46,318 bases of DNA from Maritimibacter harenae. GTDB lineage: Bacteria; Pseudomonadota; Alphaproteobacteria; Rhodobacterales; Rhodobacteraceae. A program made the translations under genes and the position numbers. The DNA lies in assembly GCF_009882975.1 (NCBI RefSeq), contig NZ_WTUX01000021.1:14786-61103 (forward strand). The letters are read 5' to 3'. This document shows, one piece after another, positions 29,526 through 37,860 of this stretch. The first letter of the stretch is position 1; each line of letters starts with the position of its first letter. Under the pieces are notes generated by a model that worked only from the letters and a program-made list of their open reading frames with translations, was not told the DNA's origin and did no database searches.

Positions 29526-30059
29526 TCAGGCCCTCCTATACTTGCGGAGAAGGTCGCCAGCGCCGGAATACTGCATCGCCCTGGCGAGCCAGCTTGGCGT
29601 CCGTTCGATTTCCTCTGTCATTTCGCCCAGCTTGAGCGCGTAAGACGCAGTGCCTGGTCGGTCGTTGCTCTCGGCCATGTATTCGGCCAGCCGCTTGAAG
29701 GCTTCGTTCACCTCGGCCGGAACGGTCCCGCTGCCAACGGATGCCGTGAAGCGGTAGGGCCCCTCGCCGGGCAGGTCATAGCCGCCCAGGGGTGAAGCTG
29801 GGGGCGTCGTCACGGTCCAGGCATTGCTCTCCCACACCTCAACCGTGCTGACGGTCGCCGGGGTGAGCGGCGCGGTCCACTCGCCGTCGCCCTCAACGAT
29901 CCAGGTCACGTCTCGCGCAGTCCACCGCCAGGCAATGAACGCCTCGATCCGTGCCCAGATCATATCGGAGTCGAGCGCGGCCGCCGCCGATGAAAGCCCA
30001 GCGGGCACGCTCGGATAGCTGGACGGCACCGCCTCGGTTTGCTTGATCGTTACCGCCAT
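29526..30059 (-). CDS. Head-tail connector-like protein
   Basis: 177 residues from the ATG at 30059 (GGTGGAAAG upstream). The layout is a helical start, a beta-rich middle (YDLPGEGPYRFTASVGSG) and helical ends (EVNEAFKRLAEYMAES, PSWLARAMQYSGAGDLLRKYRR). This is what I expect of gp6/DUF3168-type head-tail adaptors coded next to portal and protease in Rhodobacterales phages. The assignment rests on position and fold impression rather than a strong motif. Confidence 0.65.
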   Translation of the reverse strand: MAVTIKQTEAVPSSYPSVPAGLSSAAAALDSDMIWARIEAFIAWRWTARDVTWIVEGDGEWTAPLTPATVSTVEVWESNAWTVTTPPASPLGGYDLPGEGPYRFTASVGSGTVPAEVNEAFKRLAEYMAESNDRPGTASYALKLGEMTEEIERTPSWLARAMQYSGAGDLLRKYRRA

Positions 30060-30661
30060 CTTTCCACCCCCAACAGCTTGCGCGGAGCCTCCGCGTGTTC
30101 CTGTCGTAGCGCCCAATTGCGCGCCTCAACCTGGGTCTCCGAGTAGGCGGGACGAGTGACCAAGCTCAATTCGTAAAGGATTGCCTCATGGATCGTGCGG
30201 ATGAGCGCCTGCCCTTCCTCGGGCGGTTCTTCCTTGATCGTCTCCGCATCCTTCACCGTGCGCTCCGGCGGGATCCTGAAACCTGGTGAAATGCCGATGA
30301 TCAGGCCAGCAGCCAGGCCGGCGAGCGCGTCGCGCACGTAACCGACTTCCATCAGCGCCGGCGCGATTTCGGCCGAGAAGGTCAGCGCATCGTCAGTGTC
30401 CGTCAGCTTCATGCTGCCCGCGCCGCGACTTGCGAGCGGCCGATCGAAGCTGTGACCGACCAGCAGATGCACTTCCTGGTCATTCTCGACCGAATGCCGA
30501 AAGGCCCCGGACGCGAATTGTTCCTTTCGCGGTCGCCCTGTGCGGCCCCCATCGGAGAGGACCGCCCGCGAATTGTAGGGGAAACGCCCGGACAACCGGG
30601 CGCCCCCATCTGGTTTGCGGCGAACCTCGAGCCCGCCATTATGGAAGCCGTAGAGCATCAT
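30050..30661 (-). CDS. HK97 family prohead protease
   Basis: 203 residues, cleaving the capsid scaffold region during head maturation. The family markers are RPRKEQFASGAFRHSV, His70 in LLVGHSFDRPLAS, Ser125 in AGLIIGISPGFRI and a Glu in HEAILYELSLVTRPAYSETQV that completes the usual motif. It follows the capsid gene on the transcript. Its end overlaps the connector start by ten bases. Confidence 0.92.
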   Translation of the reverse strand: MMLYGFHNGGLEVRRKPDGGARLSGRFPYNSRAVLSDGGRTGRPRKEQFASGAFRHSVENDQEVHLLVGHSFDRPLASRGAGSMKLTDTDDALTFSAEIAPALMEVGYVRDALAGLAAGLIIGISPGFRIPPERTVKDAETIKEEPPEEGQALIRTIHEAILYELSLVTRPAYSETQVEARNWALRQEHAEAPRKLLGVERWR

Positions 30662-30664
30662 GGA

Positions 30665-31930
30665 TCACACCTGGATGCCGGTGATGACCTCGAGCTGCAC
30701 CGCGCGGGCCACGGTTACATCGAGTGTCGCCAAGGCGGTAATCCGAAGGCCACCCGATGCCGCATCGCTGAACGGATCCCGGATCATGTCCACCGCACCC
30801 CATTTGCCCACGAAGATCGGCGACACACCCCCGGCCGCGGTCGTCAGCAGCGCCTTGCATTCCTCCGGCGAGCCGGTGGGGTCGGCGAGGCCATTGGTGG
30901 ACATGGCGATGTTGGACGACGGGATGTTCTTGGTGAGACGATCCCACTCTGTCACGCCGGTCCCCGTGTCGATGTAGGTGTCATCCATCGAGTCCCAGAC
31001 TTCGGGGCGGATGAGCATCCGGGCCGCACCCGGCGAGCCCGCCGCGTTGGCCTGCATGAACCGGACCACCGCCGCCCGGAACGCTGCCCAGGTCGGAGCG
31101 CCGGAAAGGTCGGTTTCCGTGATGCCGTAGGTCGAGGCCCCGGCGACGACGCCGAGCGGCTCGCCCGAAGACCCCGCGCCCAGGAACACCACCCGGTCGA
31201 CCTCCTGGCCCATCGCCGCGTTCATGTCGCGACGCACGGCCGCCTCCATCGCAGCCCCGGATTGCTTCAGCGCCTTGCGGGTGATCTTCATTTGAACGCC
31301 AAGCGTTTGATCGGGTGCCAGCGCCTTGTCCGTGGTCTGGAATGCCTGGGGCGACCCCACGGAACCGGTTTCCGAAGTCTGCCAACCGACCGACGCACCT
31401 TGCGTCACCACCGGCCACTCGATTTCGCCGTGGTCGATCGAGATCATCTGCGCGCCCATGCGGGCGGCCACGCTGTCGGGAAACAGCCGGTCGATGATCG
31501 GTCGGGTCTGGATCGGGTCGGGCGTGCCGGAAGCGATGGTTTCGCCGGCGCGCTGTTCGAGAGCCTCCCACGGAACCGGGACACCCTGGTATGCCCCGTG
31601 GCTGCGGAGCTCCTGCACGATTTCCGCGGTCTGGCCGTCGATCTGGTGGCCGTGGTCTAGGGCCATCGCCACCTGGCGAACCTCGAAGCTGCCCATCAGC
31701 TCCGACCATTCGCGTTCCGAACGGGTTTCAAGCTCGGCCCCGGCTTCGCGGCGTTCCTCGTCTTCGGCCACCAAGGCGGCCCGGTAGCGGGTTTCGTTCG
31801 ACCGATACTCGCGGTCGAGCTCATCCATCTGGCGCACCTCGTCTTCCGAGGGCGAGTCCTTGCCCGCCAGCCCGGCGAGGGTCTGGCGAATTTCCGACTG
31901 GCGCCGGGAGATTTTCACACTGTCGAGCAT
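30665..31930 (-). CDS. HK97-fold major capsid protein
   Basis: 421 residues. Residues 1-110 are charged and helical, like the delta scaffold domain of HK97 gp5 (SRRQSEIRQTLAGLAGKD, LDREYRSNETRYRAALVAED), and would be removed by the protease. The shell part has FPDSVAARMGAQMISIDHGE, QMKITRKALKQSG, DRVVFLGAGSSGEPLGV and a final ALATLDVTVARAVQLEVITG. The ATG at 31930 has AAAGGAA upstream. Capsid and protease next to each other, with no scaffolding gene, is the HK97 plan. Confidence 0.93.
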   Translation of the reverse strand: MLDSVKISRRQSEIRQTLAGLAGKDSPSEDEVRQMDELDREYRSNETRYRAALVAEDEERREAGAELETRSEREWSELMGSFEVRQVAMALDHGHQIDGQTAEIVQELRSHGAYQGVPVPWEALEQRAGETIASGTPDPIQTRPIIDRLFPDSVAARMGAQMISIDHGEIEWPVVTQGASVGWQTSETGSVGSPQAFQTTDKALAPDQTLGVQMKITRKALKQSGAAMEAAVRRDMNAAMGQEVDRVVFLGAGSSGEPLGVVAGASTYGITETDLSGAPTWAAFRAAVVRFMQANAAGSPGAARMLIRPEVWDSMDDTYIDTGTGVTEWDRLTKNIPSSNIAMSTNGLADPTGSPEECKALLTTAAGGVSPIFVGKWGAVDMIRDPFSDAASGGLRITALATLDVTVARAVQLEVITGIQV

Positions 31931-31944
31931 GTCATTTCCTTTCG

Positions 31945-32259
31945 TCACTGCTCTTGGAGCCCCTTGCGGAGCAAGGCTTTCCACGCCTCGCGGGCGGGAT
32001 CTTCACGGCCGAGGCCGATTTCGAGGCGGGTCTTGCGCGAGTGGCAGGAGCCGCACAGGGATTGGAGATTGGCGAGAACGAATGAGAGGTCAGGCCGATC
32101 GCGCACGGGCTTGATGTGATCGACCTCGAGCCGGCCGCGCGCCCCGCATTTCACGCACTGGAAACCGTCGCGACGGAGTGCCTCGAGACGCAATCCTTTC
32201 CAGCGCCGCGAGCGCGTCACCTTGTCCGAGTGCCGGCGATATTCGCGGATCATGCCCAT
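31945..32259 (-). CDS. HNH endonuclease
   Basis: 104 residues with two CxxC zinc pairs (Cys35/38 and Cys69/72) around the HNH core: EVDHIKPV (Asp47-His48), Asn64 in VLANLQSLC and His73 in CGSCHSRKT. Such small HNH proteins sit beside TerL in many HK97-type phages and cf-PICIs and assist genome cutting during packaging. It overlaps the TerL stop by ten bases. Confidence 0.92.
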   Translation of the reverse strand: MGMIREYRRHSDKVTRSRRWKGLRLEALRRDGFQCVKCGARGRLEVDHIKPVRDRPDLSFVLANLQSLCGSCHSRKTRLEIGLGREDPAREAWKALLRKGLQEQ

Positions 32260-33764
32260 ACGAAGCGCCCCCCGTTCGAGGCAGGGCGACCGATACGCCG
32301 CGCACCTTCAGCCACGGCCAGCACCGATGCCGCCGCCGCGTCGATCCGGCCCAGGCTGCGCGCCTTGGCCAGCTTGTGGTTGCCGGCCGGGTCCACCAGC
32401 GTGATCGCGTCCGCGAAGGCGGAGCGCAGGAGAAGCGAGGGCGCCGCCTGGACGTGCCCATCGAAGAGCGCACGCCGGAACCGTTCGATATCCTCGCTGC
32501 CATCCTTCCAACCGAACCCGCGCCATATGAACGGGACGCGGAGCCCGGCCCGCTGCATGGCTTCGGAAAACTCAGCATGGCGGAACCGGTCGCCAACGAT
32601 GCAAGCCGGCGCAGACCCGTCCGCGACCTTCATCAGTTCGGCCAGCCATTGCGCGGGCGGAACCGTCGCCTCGCCCATGGTCCAGAGCTCACCGCGTTCG
32701 TGCATTTGCGAATACCGACCAGACACGCCATCCGCTGCGCCCCGATCGGCAAGGGTCGGCTGAGAAGGGAAACATCCATACGCCTCGAGCCTTCCCGTCC
32801 TGGGCCAGTAGAACGCGGCCGCCGACATGGAGCGCGAACCGCCCAGGTCCACGCCCAGGATGCACTCGCCTTCGCGTTCCGGCAGATCGTCAGGCGCCAC
32901 CTCAGCAGCGAGCCATTCATCCACCGTGACCAGCACCGATCGGTCATCCGTGCTCACACGCTCGTTGCGGTTGAGGTTTCGGAAAGAGCTGAGAGCGGAG
33001 CCGCCACGGGCAACCGCGCGCCGCGCCTGGGCCACCAGCCAGTCCGCGCTCGCCCCGATTCCTTCGGTGGCACCGGGGTTCGCGACGAGCAGGCTTTCCA
33101 GATCGTCGGCCGGCAGCCCGAACGCGGGCCGGTGCTCTTGCACATACGTGCCGGGGGGCGGCTCATCGAGCCACCGGCTGAAGGTATTGGCGTCGTCTGG
33201 GGCACTCGTGCTGATGATCAGCGCCGTGCCGTCCCGCTTGCCGAGGCCGGAGAGGATCGCGTTTTCGAGGTTGTCGCCCTTCTCGCGCTCCCATGCCGCC
33301 CGCTCGTCGAGGATTGCCAACGTTGGCGCCCCGCCGAGAATGGACTTCCCGTCAGCCGCGATGCAGCGCGCGAGGCCCCCGCCGTTGCCGCTGTATTCGA
33401 CCTCGAGCTTGGATCCGCGCCGGACCGTGAAGAGCTCCTGTTCTTCCTCGGAAAGCCCCTCCACGAACCCGGTCAGAAACTGGAAGGCGATCTTCGCCTG
33501 GTCCCGGTTGCGCGCAGCGAAGATAATTTCCCGCTTCGGCTGATCGTCCCACACGCCCATCAGAGAGCCGAGCGAGATGCCCGCCGAAAGCGCGGTCTTC
33601 GCGTTCCCGCGCCCGATCGAGAGACAGGCCACCATGTTGGCCGGCTCCATCGCCCCCGTCACGAAGTCGCGCTGAAACTGCGCCAGGCGAAGCGGCTCGC
33701 CGGCCTTCGGACCCTCGGGGATCTTGAGGGTCTCGAGGAAGTCGATCGCGGTCTCGGCCGTCAT
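32250..33764 (-). CDS. terL: Terminase large subunit
   Basis: 504 residues. The ATPase half has FQRDFV...ACLSIGRGNAKTAL (Walker A, residues 51-57) and APTLAILDERAAWE (Walker B, Asp153-Glu154), then IISTSAPDD as the coupling motif. The nuclease half has ILGVDLGGSRSMSAAAFYW, IVGDRFRHAEFSEAMQR and RIDAAAASVLAV with the acidic residues expected for metal binding. It is a Terminase_1-type packaging motor. No clear small subunit is next to it. Its start overlaps the Arr-like gene stop. Confidence 0.92.
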   Translation of the reverse strand: MTAETAIDFLETLKIPEGPKAGEPLRLAQFQRDFVTGAMEPANMVACLSIGRGNAKTALSAGISLGSLMGVWDDQPKREIIFAARNRDQAKIAFQFLTGFVEGLSEEEQELFTVRRGSKLEVEYSGNGGGLARCIAADGKSILGGAPTLAILDERAAWEREKGDNLENAILSGLGKRDGTALIISTSAPDDANTFSRWLDEPPPGTYVQEHRPAFGLPADDLESLLVANPGATEGIGASADWLVAQARRAVARGGSALSSFRNLNRNERVSTDDRSVLVTVDEWLAAEVAPDDLPEREGECILGVDLGGSRSMSAAAFYWPRTGRLEAYGCFPSQPTLADRGAADGVSGRYSQMHERGELWTMGEATVPPAQWLAELMKVADGSAPACIVGDRFRHAEFSEAMQRAGLRVPFIWRGFGWKDGSEDIERFRRALFDGHVQAAPSLLLRSAFADAITLVDPAGNHKLAKARSLGRIDAAAASVLAVAEGARRIGRPASNGGRFVWA

Positions 33765-34303
33765 TCGACCACCTCAAGGACCGTGGCCGATGGGCAGGTC
33801 AACGCAGCCTTGTTGGCGTAGGAAGCGACAAAGTCGTCTCGAAATACCGATCCAAACTCGCGGGTCTCTCGCGCCATTTGCGGACTGCCGAGAAGAATGG
33901 CGACCGTGCGGACGCACCGCAGATCAATCCCGACCTCGCCTTTCGGCTGCACTCGATACAGGGAGCCTGCACATCCTTCCGCGAATTTCTCCGCGTCCTC
34001 GATCACTGGCGTGACGTAGACGGACTGCCGACGGAAATCTGCATCCTGGAAGCCATGAGGGTTTTGCCCTGTAGTGCCGCCCGGCAAGAGAAGGTCACCG
34101 ACCTCGCGCCCGCGTAGTCCACCGTGAAACAGCGGCGCATCGCCCTCTAGAGACGCCAGCATCTGCTGTTCGATCTGGACTTCTCGCTCGCTTAGGCCTG
34201 TTTCCTCATAGCGTTCAATCACCCGGCGAACGGCCGGAACCATTTGCTGAAATGAAAGCTTCGAAGTCTTGCGATAGAGGACACGGCGTTGTTTCCGGTT
34301 CAT
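33761..34303 (-). CDS. Arr-like ADP-ribosyltransferase-fold protein
   Basis: 180 residues. A very basic start (MNRKQRRVLYRKTSK) and helical segment come first. Residues 57-130 then read PLFHGGLRGREVGDLLLPG, QSVYVTPVIEDAEKFAEG and LYRVQPKGEVGIDL. This is the order and spacing of rifampin ADP-ribosyltransferase Arr (YHGT..VGD...PG, VYFT, A..A, .YxVxPTG), with His60, Tyr96 and an acidic residue (Asp127) at the positions of its His-Tyr-Asp triad. It lies in the capsid operon next to terL, so a host or helper-phage target is more likely than an antibiotic. The fold assignment is by motif only. Confidence 0.55.
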   Translation of the reverse strand: MNRKQRRVLYRKTSKLSFQQMVPAVRRVIERYEETGLSEREVQIEQQMLASLEGDAPLFHGGLRGREVGDLLLPGGTTGQNPHGFQDADFRRQSVYVTPVIEDAEKFAEGCAGSLYRVQPKGEVGIDLRCVRTVAILLGSPQMARETREFGSVFRDDFVASYANKAALTCPSATVLEVVE

Positions 34304-34397
34304 GATTTCACCTCGGATTTTTTCGGGAGAGGGAAAGGAACACCCCCATCCCCGACCCCTCCCGGGGACACAATTCCGGGCATTGGGACCTTAATAA

Positions 34398-34793
34398 TCA
34401 CCAGATGCTCGAAACCGCCTCGGCGGCGTTTGCCTGGACAATGCTCCGCCACTTGCCGGCCGCAATATCTCGGAATTGGTTGCCAGGTCGGCCATTGCCC
34501 CCGTATTCGGCCAACCGCTCGTACCCGGTAGACCAACCACCTGTGACGACGTCGCCTGCACGCATCGCGGCTGCGATCGCCACGTAGCTGGTCGCGCCCT
34601 TCATCCGGCCAGCACGCCCCTCGACGGTCAGGCTCTCGCGCAACCGGCCGCTCTCAACGGGCATATTGCCACCCACGCTTCGGGGGCGTTGGGCTTCCTT
34701 GAACACGTCACGCGTGCTCCTGCTGGCGACGTAGTCGAACCGCTTTTCATAAATGTGAATGAGCTTTCCGATGTCACTGAAACTTACTTCCAT
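34398..34793 (-). CDS. HK97 gp10-like neck / tail-completion protein
   Basis: 131 residues. The pattern is KRFDYVASRSTRDVFKEAQRP...NMPVESGRLRESLTV, a variable middle, GYERLAEYGGNGRPGNQF, then RDIAAGKWRSIVQANAAEAV. This is the plan of gp10-type proteins that finish the head-tail joint in siphophages: an initial helix, a VxTGxLRxS strand, an EYGxxG loop and a final helix with W..IV. In a satellite it would adapt the head to a borrowed tail. The 94 bases to the next gene hold C-rich runs but no clear site. Confidence 0.65.
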   Translation of the reverse strand: MEVSFSDIGKLIHIYEKRFDYVASRSTRDVFKEAQRPRSVGGNMPVESGRLRESLTVEGRAGRMKGATSYVAIAAAMRAGDVVTGGWSTGYERLAEYGGNGRPGNQFRDIAAGKWRSIVQANAAEAVSSIW

Positions 34794-34838
34794 GACGATG
34801 CCTTTCGTTTGGATGCTGAGCGCAGTCGCCTTTGTGGG

Positions 34839-35558
34839 TTAGGCGTCATTGCCCGCCTGGGCCTTTGCGCGGGCACGGGCGAGCAGGCCGCTGGCCGGCG
34901 CAGGAGCGTCTACATTTTGGGATTTGCGATATGCCTTTGCGCGACGCATCCATGCTTTCCAAGCGGCATCGAGGTTCTGGAACCGAGATCCTTTGGCAAT
35001 GTGATGAAGCGCGCAGAGCTTCGTTTCTTGATCTATGTCGTGATCTGTGAAGCCTTCAGCCCAAGCCCATCGTTTGAGCTCATCCCCCGGTTCCCATTCT
35101 TCACTGAAACCAAAGGACTGTTGATCGCTTTTGCGTCCCTTACCGGTTACTTCCCGGTTCCTTACCGGTTTGTCTCCGGTGGGCTGGAGATAGGTCGTGT
35201 CCTGAATTGGAGATAGGTCGTGGTCCAAATTGGAGTTAGGTCGGGCCCTATCTCCAGAATTTGGAGTATGGTCCGTTGTGCGTTCGAAACCCAAAACGTA
35301 GCGGGTCGGCAGACGCTTCTTTTCTTTGTCGTCGTAGCGCCTTTTCCGTTGGATCAACCCGCGATCTTCCATGCTGCGAAGCGCGGTGTTGAGCGTGCCA
35401 TTCGAGACCCCAGCCCGTTCGATCAAATAGGCTTGCGTGGGAAAACAGCCATGAGACGGATTGTGGCAATCACATAGATGAAAGAGGACGCGGAATTCTG
35501 AAGCAGAAAGTTGATCGGCCGGAATCGTCGCCAGCCAATGGGTCGCAGAGTGGCTCAT
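34839..35558 (-). CDS. Helix-turn-helix replication initiator-like protein
   Basis: 239 residues from the ATG at 35558. Residues 15-85 form a winged helix (LSASEFRVLFHLCDCHNPSHG, CFPTQAYLIERAGVSNGTLN, RSMEDRGLIQRKRRYD), as in phage replication and HTH_36 proteins. The middle is polar. The C-terminal part, DIDQETKLCALHHIAKGSRF...DAAWKAWMRRAKAYR, resembles the end of phage initiators that follow DnaT- or O-type arrangements. It is the first gene of the element from the tRNA side, after a 237-base leader rich in inverted repeats that could hold the origin and operator. A small-terminase role is also possible. Confidence 0.7.
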   Translation of the reverse strand: MSHSATHWLATIPADQLSASEFRVLFHLCDCHNPSHGCFPTQAYLIERAGVSNGTLNTALRSMEDRGLIQRKRRYDDKEKKRLPTRYVLGFERTTDHTPNSGDRARPNSNLDHDLSPIQDTTYLQPTGDKPVRNREVTGKGRKSDQQSFGFSEEWEPGDELKRWAWAEGFTDHDIDQETKLCALHHIAKGSRFQNLDAAWKAWMRRAKAYRKSQNVDAPAPASGLLARARAKAQAGNDA

Positions 35559-35794
35559 CACGCCACCCTGCTGACGAGTCTGACCGCGGGCCGACCGTGA
35601 CAGCCGATACGCGGTGCACAAGTCCCTTCAAATCCCCATGAAGCAGGAACAGTTCCGGAACATTTGGCCGGTTCCTGTACTGGAATTGTACGCGAGGCAC
35701 CGGAATCGATCGAGTTCGTTCGTGCATCGTTCTGCATCGACAGCGAACGCAGGAATTTCTCGAACCGGCAAGTATTTGAATTTATGGGGTGTTC
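35559..35794. promoter_or_regulatory. Leader with clustered inverted repeats at the tRNA end of the element
   Basis: CAGGAAC at 35644 and GTTCCTG at 35671 form an inverted pair around the perfect palindrome GTTCCGGAAC at 35652-35661. TGTAC repeats around 35676-35690. This is likely the main promoter/operator of the head operon and could also include an origin or packaging site. No gene fits. Confidence 0.5.
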
Positions 35795-35839
35795 TGGTGC
35801 CGCAGGGGAGGATTGAACTCCCGACCTCACCCTTACCAA
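35795..35839. repeat. attR: right copy of the 45-bp attachment core, within tRNA-Thr
   Basis: Forms the 3' half of the intact tRNA-Thr gene and is identical to attL at 25080. The sequence of the tRNA is restored by the element, so integration leaves a functional tRNA. Confidence 0.95.
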
Positions 35840-35869
35840 GGGTGCGCTCTACCACTGAGCTACTGCGGC
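35795..35869 (-). tRNA. tRNA-Thr (anticodon GGT)
   Basis: The minus strand reads GCCGCAG at the 5' end, D arm AGCTCAGTGGTAGAGC, anticodon arm CACCC-TTGGTAA-GGGTG with GGT, T arm with GTTCAATC, acceptor CTGCGGC and an encoded CCA. All arms pair. It is the attachment site of the element. Confidence 0.97.
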
Positions 35870-35955
35870 GAACCGTGGCGGGTGATTAGACGCAATTCGC
35901 CGATCGTGCAAGCGCAATCTGGACGGTTTTTCGCGGCTCGGGTAAGGAGGTCGAT

Positions 35956-36105
35956 ATGACCCGGAATCCCGACACGTCGCCCAAGGAAAAGGCCGCCCGA
36001 GAGCGGGAAGAGCGTTTGAAAAAGGCGCTCAAGGCGAATATGGCCCGCCGCAAGGCGCAGGCCCGCGCGCGCGACGCGGATCCGGACAACGAAAAGAAAG
36101 ATTAG
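35956..36105 (+). CDS. Small basic protein upstream of murA
   Basis: 49 residues, almost entirely Lys, Arg, Ala, Glu and Asp (KEKAARERE, LKKALKANMARRKAQAR), likely one long charged helix. A perfect AAGGAGG lies five bases before the ATG, and the TAG is nine bases before murA, so it is translated with murA. Short proteins of this type precede murA in several Rhodobacterales as far as I recall. The function is unknown. Confidence 0.75.
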   Translation: MTRNPDTSPKEKAAREREERLKKALKANMARRKAQARARDADPDNEKKD

Positions 36106-36114
36106 AGGGCAGGC

Positions 36115-37380
36115 ATGGACAGCATCGTTGTAACCGGGGGCGGCCCCCTCGCGGGCGAAATTCCCATCGCGGGCGCCAAGAACGCCTGTCTCGCGCTGAT
36201 GCCGGCGACGCTTCTGTCGGAAGAGCCTCTGACCCTCACCAACACGCCGCGGCTGTCGGACATCAAGACGATGACCACGCTCCTGCAATCGCTGGGCGCC
36301 GAGGCCTCGGCGCTGCAGGACGGCCAGGTCATCGCGATGTCGAGCCACGACCTCAGTTCCACGCGCGCGGACTACGACATCGTGCGCAAGATGCGCGCGT
36401 CGAATCTGGTGCTCGGCCCCCTCATCGCCCGCTGCGGCCACGCCGAGGTGAGCCTGCCGGGCGGCTGCGCCATCGGGGCGCGGCCGATGGACCTGCACAT
36501 CCACGGGCTCGAGCTTCTGGGAGCCGAGATCGACCTGCGCGACGGCTACCTGCACGCCAAGGCGCCCAACGGGCTCAAAGGCGCCGAGATCGAGCTCGCC
36601 TTCGCCAGCGTCGGGGCGACCGAGAACATCGTGATGGCCGCGACGCTCGCCAAGGGCACCACGGTGCTCACCAACGCCGCGCGCGAGCCGGAGATCGTGG
36701 ATCTCGTCACCTGCCTCAAGCAGATGGGTGCGCAGATCGAGGGCGAAGGCACCCACCGGATCGAGATCCAGGGCGTCGACCGGCTCCACGGCGCGACGCA
36801 CCAGGTGGTCGCGGATCGGATCGAACTGGGCACCTACATGCTCGCCCCCGCCATCGCGGGCGGCGAAGTGGAATGCCTCGGCGGCACGATCGACTTGCTG
36901 TCGGCCTTCGTGGAACGGCTCGACGCGGCCGGAATCGCGGTCGAGGAAACGGCGCGCGGGCTCAAGGTGGCGCGCAAGGCCGACCGGGTACGCGCCGTGG
37001 ACGTGACGACCGAGCCCTTCCCCGGCTTTCCCACCGACCTTCAGGCCCAGATCATGGCGATGCTCTGCACCGCCGAGGGGACCAGCGAACTCAACGAGAC
37101 GATCTTCGAGAACCGCTTCATGCACGCCCCGGAACTGACCCGGATGGGCGCACAGATCGAGGTGCACGGCGGGACCGCCCGGGTGACCGGCGTCGAACGG
37201 CTCAAGGGCGCGCCGGTCATGGCGACCGACCTGCGCGCCTCGGTGTCGCTCATCCTCGCCGGGCTCGCGGCCGAAGGCGAGACGGTGGTGAACCGGGTCT
37301 ACCATCTCGACCGCGGGTATGAGCATGTCGTGCGCAAGCTCAGCGGCGTGGGCGCACAGATCGAACGGGTGAAGGCATGA
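36115..37380 (+). CDS. murA: UDP-N-acetylglucosamine 1-carboxyvinyltransferase
   Basis: 421 residues. The first committed step of peptidoglycan synthesis: transfers enolpyruvate from PEP to UDP-GlcNAc. Lys22-Asn23 ([10 protein letters not shown]) and the catalytic loop Cys118 ([15 protein letters not shown]) are present; the Cys means normal fosfomycin sensitivity. [10 protein letters not shown] and the [15 protein letters not shown] region complete the inside-out barrel. It is coupled to the DUF2948 gene by ATGA. Confidence 0.97.
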   Translation: MDSIVVTGGGPLAGEIPIAGAKNACLALMPATLLSEEPLTLTNTPRLSDIKTMTTLLQSLGAEASALQDGQVIAMSSHDLSSTRADYDIVRKMRASNLVLGPLIARCGHAEVSLPGGCAIGARPMDLHIHGLELLGAEIDLRDGYLHAKAPNGLKGAEIELAFASVGATENIVMAATLAKGTTVLTNAAREPEIVDLVTCLKQMGAQIEGEGTHRIEIQGVDRLHGATHQVVADRIELGTYMLAPAIAGGEVECLGGTIDLLSAFVERLDAAGIAVEETARGLKVARKADRVRAVDVTTEPFPGFPTDLQAQIMAMLCTAEGTSELNETIFENRFMHAPELTRMGAQIEVHGGTARVTGVERLKGAPVMATDLRASVSLILAGLAAEGETVVNRVYHLDRGYEHVVRKLSGVGAQIERVKA

Positions 37381-37856
37381 CGGAAGACGCACGGTTCGAG
37401 GATGGGGGCGACCGGCCCCTGCGCCTGATGGCGGTCGACGCCGACGACCTCGGCGTGATCTCGGCGCTCGCACAGGACGCGGTTTTCCCCGCCAGCGAAA
37501 TGACCTGGCATCCCAAGGCACGCGAGTTCGCGCTGCTCCTCAACCGCTTCCGGTGGGAGGATGCCGAGGCCGCGTCCAAGCGCAACCGGCCGGTGGAGCG
37601 GGTGCAATCGGTGCTACTCTTCGGAGACGTTCAAAAAGTGCAATCCCAGGGCGTCACCAAGGGCGATCCGGACGTGGTAATGTCGCTTTTGTCCATCTCT
37701 TTCGAGCCCGGCGAAGACGGCACGGGGCGCGTGATCCTCACGCTCGCGGGCGACGGGGCCATCGCGCTCGACGTCGAAACCATCGACGCGCGCCTGCAGG
37801 ACGTCACCCGCCCCTACGTCGCGCCGTCGCGCAAGAAACCCGATCACCCGGAGTGA
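37377..37856 (+). CDS. DUF2948 family protein
   Basis: 159 residues, soluble. The [24 protein letters not shown] start, the [12 protein letters not shown] segment, [19 protein letters not shown] and the C-terminal [20 protein letters not shown] identify the uncharacterised DUF2948 family, typical of alphaproteobacteria and usually between murA and hisD. The role is unknown. Translationally coupled to murA. Confidence 0.88.
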   Translation: MTEDARFEDGGDRPLRLMAVDADDLGVISALAQDAVFPASEMTWHPKAREFALLLNRFRWEDAEAASKRNRPVERVQSVLLFGDVQKVQSQGVTKGDPDVVMSLLSISFEPGEDGTGRVILTLAGDGAIALDVETIDARLQDVTRPYVAPSRKKPDHPE

Positions 37857-37860
37857 CCCG

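Larger units (their letters stand above)
25080..35839. mobile_element. 10.8-kb integrated capsid-forming phage-satellite-like element
   Basis: Bounded by a perfect 45-base repeat of the tRNA-Thr 3' part (25080-25124 and 35795-35839), with a tyrosine integrase next to the left copy. All genes are on the minus strand and closely packed. From the tRNA side they are an HTH replication-type protein, a gp10/neck-like protein, an Arr-like protein, TerL, HNH, capsid, protease, connector, portal, two zinc-ribbon proteins, two unknowns, an excisionase-like protein and the integrase. Head and packaging functions are present; tail, tape measure, baseplate, holin and lysin are all absent. This matches the published concept of capsid-forming PICIs, which build their own capsids and borrow tails from a helper phage. 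A prophage that lost its tail is the main alternative; the compactness, intact frames and exact ends favour a satellite. Confidence 0.8.

Noticed and set aside
33761-34303. Antibiotic (rifampicin) resistance gene
   Set aside because: The resemblance to Arr is limited to motifs, and the gene lies in a packaging operon; resistance is not supported.
25080-35839. Gene transfer agent cluster
   Set aside because: GTA clusters carry tail genes and have no integrase or attachment repeats. This element has int, attL and attR and no tail.
25080-35839. Complete prophage
   Set aside because: No tail, tape-measure, baseplate, holin or lysin gene, and only 10.8 kb.
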